From the NCBI GenBank assembly GCA_001701065.1, contig DAAL01000152.1, positions 1,682-9,183 on the forward strand: DNA of 7,502 nt. The letters are read 5' to 3'. This document shows positions 1 to 5,448 of this stretch, piece by piece (position 1 is the first letter of the stretch; every line of letters begins with the position of its first letter). Below the pieces are notes generated by a model. The model had not been told where the DNA came from and did no database searches. It was given only the letters and a program-made list of their open reading frames with translations. This stretch comes from Bacteroidales bacterium GP4. Lineage in GTDB: Bacteria; Bacteroidota; Bacteroidia; Bacteroidales; Muribaculaceae. A program made the position numbers and the translations under genes.

Positions 1-678
1 GCCGTACACGAAATAGTAGGACACCGGAGCCGAAGCCTCGGAGGTGTAGGTGATGGGGTCGGAGAGCACAAGGCTTGCTGCGGCGTAGTCGTCAAAGAGC
101 ACTCCGTAGCCGTCGGTGCTGACGAAGTAGGGGATAGTGATGTTCATCTGGTTGATTCGCGGATCTCCTTCGGTGTAGCCGTAGTTCTGGCGGTTGTACA
201 TCACGAGGGTGTCGCCGTTGAGCTTGAAACTGTGTCCGCGTTCACCTGCGCCGTAGAACACGCCTGCGCCACGGGTGGTGAGGCTGAGCGACTGGATGCT
301 GTCGCCGGTGGTGCGGATGCCGTTGTCGTTCACAAGTTCGCCCTCTTTATTCAGGAAGGATACTGCACCGGTGGCTCTGTCAAGCACAGCGCCCACGCCT
401 GAGGGGAGCATGATGGTGAAGCTCACGCTGTCGTGTGCCACCGCTCCGCGGAACGGCTGCACCGGAAGTGTCACAGCTTGGGTGGCTGTGCCTTTTACTC
501 CGCGCGGGGTGTTCACGACACGGAAAATGTTGTCATTAACGGCTTTTACAGTCACTATGCGTCCGTCGGGGGTGGTGACGGTGATTGTTCCGCTTGCCGC
601 GGATGCGCACAATGCCGGTGCTATGGCGCACAATACGCTCACAGCCAAAGCTTTCAGGGGCATAAATAAGTGTTTCAT
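1..678 (-). CDS. GH31 family alpha-glycosidase (alpha-glucosidase or alpha-xylosidase type), N-terminal part
   Basis: This is an exported glycoside hydrolase, read leftward and cut by the window edge after 226 codons. Residues 1 to about 28 form a Sec signal peptide: MKHLF with basic residues, then a hydrophobic ALAVSVLCAIAPALCASA stretch. The cysteines do not sit in a lipobox, so a soluble periplasmic protein is expected. Residues about 30-226 are the beta-sandwich N-terminal domain of GH31. The diagnostic block is FYGAGERGHSFKLNGDT (about 155-171), then YNRQNYGYTEGDPRINQMN and IPYFVSTDGYGVLFDD. In GH31 this loop helps shape the active site, while the TIM barrel with the catalytic aspartates follows and lies outside the window. 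Substrate (alpha-glucan, xyloside or other) cannot be read from this part. An in-frame ATG at 693 would add MSYRS; 678 is preferred because it leaves a clean signal peptide. The GH13 enzyme nearby suggests alpha-glucan use. Confidence 0.9.
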   Translation of the reverse strand, partial: MKHLFMPLKALAVSVLCAIAPALCASAASGTITVTTPDGRIVTVKAVNDNIFRVVNTPRGVKGTATQAVTLPVQPFRGAVAHDSVSFTIMLPSGVGAVLDRATGAVSFLNKEGELVNDNGIRTTGDSIQSLSLTTRGAGVFYGAGERGHSFKLNGDTLVMYNRQNYGYTEGDPRINQMNITIPYFVSTDGYGVLFDDYAAASLVLSDPITYTSEASAPVSYYFVYG

Positions 679-731
679 CGATCTATAAGACATTAAATTT
701 AGAATATAATCACTTGAATCAGTTGGTAACC

Positions 732-765
732 ACAATGTATAAACAATGTAGAATACACAAAAATA
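732..765 (-). promoter_or_regulatory. Possible upstream control region of the GH31 gene
   Basis: Read on the minus strand, 765-758 is TATTTTTG, a match to the Bacteroidota -7 element TAnnTTTG, about 80 nt upstream of the GH31 start. No TTTG lies at the usual 19-21 bp further upstream, so this is a weak promoter call or one that needs an activator. Between it and the gene, ACAATGTA occurs twice on the plus strand (732-739 and 743-750), exactly 11 bp apart, which is close to one helical turn and could be a small binding site. The region is A/T-rich, so chance matches are likely. Confidence 0.25.
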
Positions 766-768
766 GCG

Positions 769-807
769 AAAAAAACGCTTAGTTTCCGCTAAGCATCTGA
801 TTTTTTT
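769..807. terminator. Hairpin flanked by A- and T-tracts, terminator-like in both directions
   Basis: A 6-bp stem GCTTAG (777-782) / CTAAGC (789-794) encloses the loop TTTCCG. Seven A lie at 769-775 and seven T at 801-807. Read leftward, the stem is followed by G and then seven T, the better terminator form. Read rightward, the T-run starts six bases after the stem. It lies between the divergent GH31 and toxin genes, where no terminator is expected. It may insulate the toxin-antitoxin module from outside transcription, or be a remnant brought in with it. The stem is short, so activity is uncertain. Confidence 0.45.
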
Positions 808-837
808 GATGTACGAGCAAGATATATGTGGAATTTA

Positions 838-869
838 TTTGTTTAAATATAACTAATTAGTTATATTTG
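838..869 (+). promoter_or_regulatory. Bacteroidota-type promoter of the toxin-antitoxin module
   Basis: TTTG (838-841) is the -33 box and TATATTTG (862-869) is the -7 box. The spacing is 20 bp, the ideal for this sigma factor class. Only four bases separate the -7 box from the toxin ATG at 874, so transcription should begin at or next to the start codon and the mRNA would be leaderless or nearly so. A perfect palindrome overlaps the spacer and the -7 box. Confidence 0.75.
845..868. promoter_or_regulatory. 24-bp perfect palindrome, likely antitoxin operator
   Basis: The left half AAATATAACTAA (845-856) is followed directly by its exact reverse complement TTAGTTATATTT (857-868), with no spacer and no mismatch. 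It covers most of the promoter spacer and seven bases of the -7 box, so a bound dimer would block RNA polymerase. XRE-type antitoxins of HigBA modules commonly repress their own operon through such sites. That the antitoxin encoded at 1236-1550 binds here is inference. Confidence 0.7.
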
Positions 870-873
870 CAAC

Positions 874-1239
874 ATGGATTACAACGGAAATGCAAATAAA
901 GAGATTAGGACAGTTTATAAAACGCCTCAATTCGAGGCATTTTATAATTCATTGCCTGTCAAAGCTCAGCTTAAATTTAAATATGTCATTGAGGTTGTAA
1001 TATCAGTGTACGACGTACCGATTAAATTTGTTAAACATTTACAAGGCTCTGATTTGTACGAAATGAGAGTATCGGTAGGAACTAATGAATATAGAACTAT
1101 TCTCTTTTCGTTGGATAACTCGAATGTAATAGAGGCAACCAAAATAATCCTTCTTAACGGTTTCCTTAAGAAGTCAACAAAAGATTATAGGAAACAAATA
1201 GAAATAGCTCAATCAATATTAAACAATCTGAAAAAATGA
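874..1239 (+). CDS. higB: RelE/HigB-like toxin (phage-derived Gp49-like family) of a toxin-antitoxin module
   Basis: This 121-residue basic protein fits the HigB/Gp49-like branch of the RelE superfamily, whose members cleave mRNA, mostly at the ribosome. Visible family signatures are the leading YKTPQFEAFYNSL helix (15-27), KHLQGSDLYEMR (54-65), EYRTILF (72-78) and the C-terminal LLNGFLKKSTKDYRKQIEIA (93-112), which resembles the usual F-KK-x-polar-x-ei-x-A ending. Known RelE-type toxins use scattered basic and aromatic residues; the candidates here are R65, Y73, R74, K99 and K100. Start: ATG 874 is the only start in frame ahead of the conserved region, although it lies just 4 nt past the predicted -7 box. 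The toxin comes before the antitoxin, as in higBA operons. Base composition is clearly more A+T-rich than the flanking enzymes, with many AAA, ATA and TTA-type codons, which suggests horizontal acquisition. Target specificity cannot be read; the gene symbol is by family resemblance only. Confidence 0.85.
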   Translation: MDYNGNANKEIRTVYKTPQFEAFYNSLPVKAQLKFKYVIEVVISVYDVPIKFVKHLQGSDLYEMRVSVGTNEYRTILFSLDNSNVIEATKIILLNGFLKKSTKDYRKQIEIAQSILNNLKK

Positions 1240-1550
1240 TACAGTTAGATCCTGATAAAATAGCAAAATTGTCAACATTCAACCAAGTATTGGATGAAGA
1301 ATATGGAGTTGGCGGTACCCCTGCACGTGAACAATTTAATGCTGAGGCTCTTGCCTGGTATTACGGAACGCTCTTGCGTGAACGTCGCCGGGAACTGAAA
1401 TTGACCCAAAAGCAATTAGCCGAGAAAATAGGTAGGGAACAGACCTATATAGCACGAGTTGAGAGAGGCAAAGCCGATATTCAACTTTCAAGCTTCATCC
1501 GTATAGCCGCCGTGCTTGGAATTCAATTTATTCCAACATTTGTGCGTTAA
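1236..1550 (+). CDS. higA: HigA-like antitoxin, XRE-family helix-turn-helix protein
   Basis: This 104-residue protein would neutralise the preceding toxin and repress the shared promoter. Residues about 47-96 form an XRE/HTH_3 domain: LRERRRELKLTQKQLAEKIG supplies the first helices, REQTYIARVERGKADI the recognition helix and turn, and LSSFIRIAAVLGI the closing helix. Residues 1-45 are an acidic segment (LDPDKIAKLSTFNQVLDEEYG) that may wrap the toxin, although in many HigA proteins the toxin contact is elsewhere. Its ATG overlaps the toxin stop in an ATGA arrangement, indicating translational coupling and one transcript. The 24-bp palindrome at 845-868 is the obvious operator candidate. Codon use at its 3' half (CGT, CGC, GCC, GTG) is less A+T-rich than in the toxin. 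The pairing is inferred from gene order and family; binding is untested. Confidence 0.86.
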   Translation: MIQLDPDKIAKLSTFNQVLDEEYGVGGTPAREQFNAEALAWYYGTLLRERRRELKLTQKQLAEKIGREQTYIARVERGKADIQLSSFIRIAAVLGIQFIPTFVR

Positions 1551-1552
1551 GT

Positions 1553-1584
1553 TTTGTAGTCCGTAAATATAAATAGTATATTTG
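1553..1584 (+). promoter_or_regulatory. Bacteroidota-type promoter of the GH13 gene
   Basis: TTTG (1553-1556) and TATATTTG (1577-1584) are separated by 20 bp. Initiation near 1590 would give a leader of about 20-25 nt before the ATG at 1613. The -33 box starts three bases after the antitoxin stop, so this gene can be expressed independently of the toxin-antitoxin operon. An inverted repeat AAATATA (1565-1571) / TATATTT (1577-1583) with a 5-bp centre overlaps the -7 box and uses the same outer half-sites as the palindrome at 845-868. Confidence 0.75.
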
Positions 1585-1612
1585 CTAAAAGATTCTAAAG
1601 ATAAGATTTTTT

Positions 1613-3052
1613 ATGAAAAAGAAGTACATTCTACTGACAATGGCTGCCGCTCTGCTTTCCGCAGGATTTATGGGCTGCACCGGCAAGAAAAAAAGTGAAG
1701 CGTCGCTTAACACTCCACGTGACAGCACGTTTACCACAGTGTCCCAACCCGAATGGAGTCGCAACGCAGTGATCTATGAGGTCAATCTGCGCCAGTACAC
1801 CGATTCCGGCACCGTCACCGCATTCGAGAAGGAGCTTCCGCGCCTGAAAGAGTTGGGTGTGGACATTTTGTGGTTTATGCCCGTCTATCCTATCTCCCAG
1901 GAAGGGAAGAAAGGTGAACTCGGAAGCTACTATGCAGTTAAGGACTACAAAGCCTTCAATCCTGAATTCGGTACTGTGGAGCAGTTCAAGAAGGTGGTGG
2001 ACAAGGCGCACACCCTCGGCATGAAGGTTATACTCGACTGGGTTCCCAACCACACCGGACGCGACAACGCATGGGTGAAAGAACACCCCGACTGGTACGC
2101 CAAGGACAGCACCGGAGCCATGTACGGACCTTACGACTGGACCGATGTGTACAAGCTCGATTATAACAATAAGGAGATGCGCGCCGCCATGGTGGATGCG
2201 CTGAAATACTGGCTCACCGATGTGGATGTGGACGGTTACCGTGTGGACGTGGCGGGAGAGGTGCCCACCGACTTTTGGGATGAAACCCGTCCGCAGCTTG
2301 ACTCGGTAAAGGAAGTGTTCATGCTTGCCGAGGCAAGTAAGCCCGAACTCCACAAGAATGCGTTCAACATGGGCTACAACTGGCCTATGAAGGACCTATT
2401 CAGCGAGATAGCCGCCACTTCGGGGCAATACACTTTCAAAGGGGAAGACGGGACAGTAAAGACATTCCCGGTGAAACGCGCCGTGGCAATCGACTCGCTC
2501 CTTGCTTCACAGGCAGCGGAATATCCCCGCGATTCTTATCTGATGAACATGGTTACCAATCATGACTTGAACTCATGGGAAGGCACTGAATTTGACCGCC
2601 TCGGCAATCTCACCGATGCTTTCGCCGTGCTCAGTTACACTCTTCCCGGTATGCCGCTCATCTACACCGGACAGGAAACCGGCATGGACCGCGCCTTTGA
2701 ATTCTTCAAGAAGGACACTCCTCCCACATGGGAGCCTCACAACAAATATTTCGAGTTTTATCAGAAGCTTAACCACTTGAAACACACTCAGCCGGCGCTC
2801 CAGGCAGGAATAGACGGCGGCGAGGTAGTGCGCTACATGACTGAAAGCCCCGATGTGTATGTGTTCAGCCGCTCGGTCGACAACAGCGGTGTCACGGTGT
2901 TTGTGAACCTCGGAGCCGAGGCACAGGATGTGGTGTTCACCGGCGAAGCTCCCGCTAAGGACAAGACCATGGTGAACTTCTTTACCGCCAAGGCTGAAGA
3001 ATTTCCTACACGTCTTGCTCCGGGCGAATATCGAGTGTACGTGAAGCGTTGA
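1613..3052 (+). CDS. GH13 alpha-amylase family glycoside hydrolase, predicted lipoprotein
   Basis: This 479-residue enzyme should cleave or rearrange alpha-glucan links from a membrane anchor. Residues 1-22 are a signal peptide ending in GFMGC, a slightly atypical lipobox with C22 as lipid site. The residues after it are basic (TGKKK) rather than acidic, which does not match the acidic surface-export signal known for Bacteroidota lipoproteins, so a periplasmic face is likelier. The (beta/alpha)8 barrel spans about 50-385. Region I is DWVPNH (142-147), region II GYRVDV with R210 and nucleophile D212, region III FMLAEA with acid/base E240, and region IV VTNHD with D318; YTGQE follows at 351-355. 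All three catalytic carboxylates are present. The C-terminal beta domain (about 400-479) is short. The barrel is compact with a small domain B, as in single-domain Bacteroidota amylases; exact specificity is not readable. It has its own promoter and overlaps the convergent ATPase gene at its 3' end. Confidence 0.93.
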   Translation: MKKKYILLTMAAALLSAGFMGCTGKKKSEASLNTPRDSTFTTVSQPEWSRNAVIYEVNLRQYTDSGTVTAFEKELPRLKELGVDILWFMPVYPISQEGKKGELGSYYAVKDYKAFNPEFGTVEQFKKVVDKAHTLGMKVILDWVPNHTGRDNAWVKEHPDWYAKDSTGAMYGPYDWTDVYKLDYNNKEMRAAMVDALKYWLTDVDVDGYRVDVAGEVPTDFWDETRPQLDSVKEVFMLAEASKPELHKNAFNMGYNWPMKDLFSEIAATSGQYTFKGEDGTVKTFPVKRAVAIDSLLASQAAEYPRDSYLMNMVTNHDLNSWEGTEFDRLGNLTDAFAVLSYTLPGMPLIYTGQETGMDRAFEFFKKDTPPTWEPHNKYFEFYQKLNHLKHTQPALQAGIDGGEVVRYMTESPDVYVFSRSVDNSGVTVFVNLGAEAQDVVFTGEAPAKDKTMVNFFTAKAEEFPTRLAPGEYRVYVKR

Positions 3053-4316
3053 TAAGCCAGTCGCAGGCAAGCACCACATGAACGGTCTTGCCGTCGACAT
3101 GGATGTCGCGCGGCTCGCCTTGCATAACTATAAGGGTCAGATTCTCACATTTTGTGGCTTCTGACCCTTTTATCAGTCCGCCCACTTCCCGGTTGTATTG
3201 TTTCACCGAGGGATTTGTGAAGTCGTAAGTCACTTGTATTAGTTCCGTTATGCGGTTGTCATTTACTACCACGAAGTCCACTTCGTAGTTACGGTACTCT
3301 CTGATATAGTATAGCCGGTCCGATTTTTTGTCGTTGCGGTTGAGCAGTTCTATTGCCACTATGTTTTCAAGTTTCCATCCGAGAGCTTCCGACTGCAACG
3401 CCCCCTCGTGGTGCGCCACAAATGCCAAGTCGATAACGTAGGCTTTAGGAGTGCGACGGCGGTCGGGGCTTTTCCACGAAAACTTGTTCACCATGCATAT
3501 CAGGTAGGCATCGGCAAGATACCGAAGGTAATTATCCACTGTGTGGTGTGACTTTATTCCCACTTCGGAGGATAGCTTGGTGGAAAGCATTTCTTGGCAA
3601 AATCGGTCGAGGACTACATTGGCGAGTCGCCACACGGTTTCGGTGTACCTGATTTTATATCTCCGGCACACATCCTTATACACTATTGTGTGCAATAGCG
3701 CATCGGCATAATCTCTGTCGGCTATTCCGTCCACTATTTCCGGCATACCGCCTATTTCCATGTATCGGTCAAGTGTTCTCATGCGCAGTGCCTGGGCTTT
3801 GGTGGAGAGGCTTTTTATGTCGATGCCCTTGTACATGCAATATTCGGTAAACGAGAACGGAAATAACTTTATCTCGTGGTAACGACCTGCAAGATGTGTG
3901 GTCAACTCTCCGCTAAGAAGGTTGGCGTTGCTTCCTGTCACTATCAAGCGCATTCCTTGGCGGAGCATACGGTTGACAAACAGTTCCCAGCGCGGTATAT
4001 TCTGTACTTCGTCAAGAAAAAGATGCGTTATCTTGCCGTTTATCCGGTAGAGGGCTTGTAGTATGTCGTCGAAGTGCGATGCTTTCAGGTCTATCAAACG
4101 TTCATCATCGAAATTTATGTAGCCGAATAACACTCCGCTTTCTATCAGTACTTTTTTGCATAAAGTGGACTTTCCGCAACGGCGCACACCGATAACCACC
4201 TGAGCCAACTGGCTGTCAAGATTTATATCGGCTTCTTCCTTGCGCTTGATGAACTTCGTAACGTTCATGTTGTCAAGCTCATCCTTTTGGTCGCTGAGTA
4301 TTTTGAGAAAGTCCAT
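3006..4316 (-). CDS. AAA-family ATPase with C-terminal DUF4143 domain
   Basis: This 436-residue protein belongs to a family that is abundant in Bacteroidota and archaea and has no settled function. The P-loop is GVRRCGKST (43-51) with K49. Walker B is HLFLDEVQN (98-106) with D102 and E103, and LIVTGSNA (124-131) is the sensor-1 region. A winged-helix-like middle part (about 225-285) includes SSEVGIKSHHTVDNYLRYLADAYLI. The C-terminal DUF4143 part has KLENIVAIELL (315-325), EVDFVV (345-350) and ELIQVTYDF (358-366), a restriction-endonuclease-like layout in which the usual lysine appears replaced by threonine. Start: a TTG at 4367 and an ATG at 4358 are in frame, but both lie upstream of or within the predicted promoter, so ATG 4316 (MDFLKILSDQ) is chosen. 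The last 13 or so residues are encoded antisense to the GH13 gene, which overlaps it by 47 bp. The 32-bp repeat array lies directly upstream. Confidence 0.9.
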   Translation of the reverse strand: MDFLKILSDQKDELDNMNVTKFIKRKEEADINLDSQLAQVVIGVRRCGKSTLCKKVLIESGVLFGYINFDDERLIDLKASHFDDILQALYRINGKITHLFLDEVQNIPRWELFVNRMLRQGMRLIVTGSNANLLSGELTTHLAGRYHEIKLFPFSFTEYCMYKGIDIKSLSTKAQALRMRTLDRYMEIGGMPEIVDGIADRDYADALLHTIVYKDVCRRYKIRYTETVWRLANVVLDRFCQEMLSTKLSSEVGIKSHHTVDNYLRYLADAYLICMVNKFSWKSPDRRRTPKAYVIDLAFVAHHEGALQSEALGWKLENIVAIELLNRNDKKSDRLYYIREYRNYEVDFVVVNDNRITELIQVTYDFTNPSVKQYNREVGGLIKGSEATKCENLTLIVMQGEPRDIHVDGKTVHVVLACDWLINASRTLDIRPEQDV

Positions 4317-4336
4317 AGTCAGTGTTGCTTTTTCTG

Positions 4337-4368
4337 CAAAAATAATCCAAATTGCCATATTTCGCAAA
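4337..4368 (-). promoter_or_regulatory. Promoter of the AAA ATPase gene
   Basis: On the minus strand TTTG (4368-4365) and TATTTTTG (4344-4337) are separated by exactly 20 bp, matching the Bacteroidota consensus. Initiation near 4331 leaves about 15 nt before the ATG at 4316. This decides the start, because the upstream in-frame TTG and ATG would not be transcribed. The -33 box lies inside the first unit of the 32-bp array, where this unit reads CGCAAATT while its sisters read CGCAATTT. Confidence 0.7.
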
Positions 4369-4560
4369 TTTTAGGACTTTAAATTGCCATATTTCGTAAT
4401 TTTTCATGGCTTAAACTACCATATTTAGAAAATTGTTGGGTTTTGAATTGCCATATTTCGCAATTTTTCATGACTCAAACTGCCATATTTAGAAAATTAT
4501 TGAGTTTTATATTGCCATATTTCGCAATTTTTCGTGGCTCAAACTGCCATATTTCGTAAA
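4353..4560. repeat. Array of seven 32-bp repeats, alternating A and B types
   Basis: The core TGCCATATTT (TACCATATTT in the third copy) starts at 4353, 4385, 4417, 4449, 4481, 4513 and 4545, exactly 32 bp apart each time. Copies at 4385, 4449 and 4513 are type A: the core is followed by CGCAATTTTTC (or CGTAATTTTTC) and a tail ending in CTCAAAC or CTTAAAC. Copies at 4417 and 4481 are type B: the core is followed by AGAAAATT and a TTGAGTTTT-like tail. The first and last copies have an A-like core but diverged tails. Type A units preceded by AAT form small stems such as AATTGC (4446-4451) / GCAATT (4460-4465). The array fills the gap upstream of the ATPase promoter and ends about 90 bp before the pyrH promoter, so it is probably not part of either mRNA. 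It may be a cooperative protein-binding site; the function is unknown. Confidence 0.95.
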
Positions 4561-4649
4561 AAGTGATGCCGGAACTATTAAGATTCCGGAGGTCCGATGG
4601 GGGCAGTTTTCAGGTATCGGATAAGTTTTTGTAAATTTTCACGAGTATT
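4561..4649. other. Intergenic stretch with two short inverted repeats before the pyrH promoter
   Basis: No gene is visible here. CCGGAA (4569-4574) pairs with TTCCGG (4584-4589) across nine bases, and TCCGAT (4593-4598) pairs with ATCGGA (4616-4621) across seventeen. Neither stem is followed by a clean T-run. The segment is more G+C-rich than the array beside it. It could hold regulator sites for pyrH or a short RNA structure, but nothing distinguishes these from chance. Confidence 0.3.
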
Positions 4650-4683
4650 TTTGCCGATTTTCCAAGTTGAAACATTATCTTTG
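4650..4683 (+). promoter_or_regulatory. Promoter of the pyrH-frr operon
   Basis: TTTG (4650-4653) and TATCTTTG (4676-4683) are 22 bp apart, slightly longer than the ideal. The -7 box and the following bases TGATA are identical to those before bcp (6078-6090). Initiation near 4690 gives a leader of about 25 nt. The -7 box lies after the TTG at 4667 that would extend pyrH by 16 residues, so that start is excluded. Confidence 0.6.
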
Positions 4684-4714
4684 TGATATCAACCAAAAAA
4701 CGCCTTGTAAAAGC

Positions 4715-5428
4715 ATGAGCAGAACAAAATATAACAGAATATTATTGAAGCTGAGTGGTGAGTCCCTGATGGGTCACCAAGGTTACGGCATTGACACCGT
4801 AAGACTTAATGAATACGCCACCCAGATAAAAGAGATTGTTGATTCAGGAGTTCAAGTGGCTATCGTGATAGGCGGCGGCAATATTTTCCGCGGTCTTTCC
4901 GGAGCATCCAAAGGTTTCGACCGCGTGAAGGGCGACCAAATGGGGATGCTTGCCACTGTCATCAACTCGCTTGCATTGAGTTCGGCGCTCACCGCCATCG
5001 GTCAGCCAGCACGGGTGTTCACCGCCATCAACATGTTCCCTATCGGAGAACATTACAGCAAGTGGCGCGCTATCGAAGCACTCGACAACGGCGAAGTGGC
5101 TATCATCTCAGGCGGCACAGGCAATCCGTTCTTCACCACTGACACCGGTTCGGCTCTCCGTGGAATAGAAGTGGAAGCTGATGTTATGCTCAAAGGCACT
5201 CGTGTGGACGGCATCTATACCGCCGATCCCGAGAAGGATCCCACAGCCACTAAGTTCTCGGAAATCACCTACGATGATGTGTATAACCGCGGACTTAAAG
5301 TGATGGACCTTACCGCCACGGCTCTCTGCAAGGAGAATCATCTGCCAATAATCGTGTTCAACATGGATGTTCCCGGCAATCTCAAAAAAGTGCTTTCAGG
5401 AGAAAGCATTGGCACCCTTGTATATTAA
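4715..5428 (+). CDS. pyrH: UMP kinase
   Basis: This cytoplasmic enzyme phosphorylates UMP to UDP with ATP, the first committed step from UMP to the pyrimidine nucleotides. The 237 residues match the usual length of the bacterial hexameric amino-acid-kinase-fold UMP kinase. Visible motifs are KLSGES (12-17), the glycine-rich GGGNIFRG (53-60), the DQMGMLATV helix (74-82) that contacts UMP, GGTGNPFFTTDT (133-144) at the nucleotide and UMP sites, and VDGIYTADP (164-172) for ATP. The start is set at ATG 4715 (MSRTKYNRILLKLSGES), because an in-frame TTG at 4667 lies upstream of the -7 box and would add residues unlike the family. It is the first gene of an operon with frr, which starts 20 bp after its stop. 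Allosteric control by GTP and UTP is known for many family members but cannot be read here. Confidence 0.97.
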   Translation: MSRTKYNRILLKLSGESLMGHQGYGIDTVRLNEYATQIKEIVDSGVQVAIVIGGGNIFRGLSGASKGFDRVKGDQMGMLATVINSLALSSALTAIGQPARVFTAINMFPIGEHYSKWRAIEALDNGEVAIISGGTGNPFFTTDTGSALRGIEVEADVMLKGTRVDGIYTADPEKDPTATKFSEITYDDVYNRGLKVMDLTATALCKENHLPIIVFNMDVPGNLKKVLSGESIGTLVY

Positions 5429-5448
5429 CCGACAAAACACAAATATAA

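Noticed and set aside
275..688. Plus-strand open frame of 137 codons at the left end
   Set aside because: It is antisense to the GH31 gene, whose minus-strand translation has a signal peptide and clear family motifs.
1631..2353. 240-codon minus-strand frame inside the GH13 gene
   Set aside because: It is histidine- and valine-rich shadow translation opposite an intact catalytic gene, with no family features.
4317..4367. N-terminal extension of the ATPase from TTG 4367 or ATG 4358
   Set aside because: Both codons are upstream of the predicted transcription start and lie within the repeat unit.
4353..4560. CRISPR array
   Set aside because: The intervals between cores are themselves repeated in A/B order, only about 22 bp lie between 10-bp cores, and no cas gene is present.
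4569..4589. Terminator at CCGGAA / TTCCGG
   Set aside because: No T-run follows on either strand and no gene ends nearby.
4667..4714. 16-residue extension of pyrH from TTG 4667
   Set aside because: The -7 box lies inside it and UMP kinases begin near the KxNRILLKLSGES segment, as from ATG 4715.
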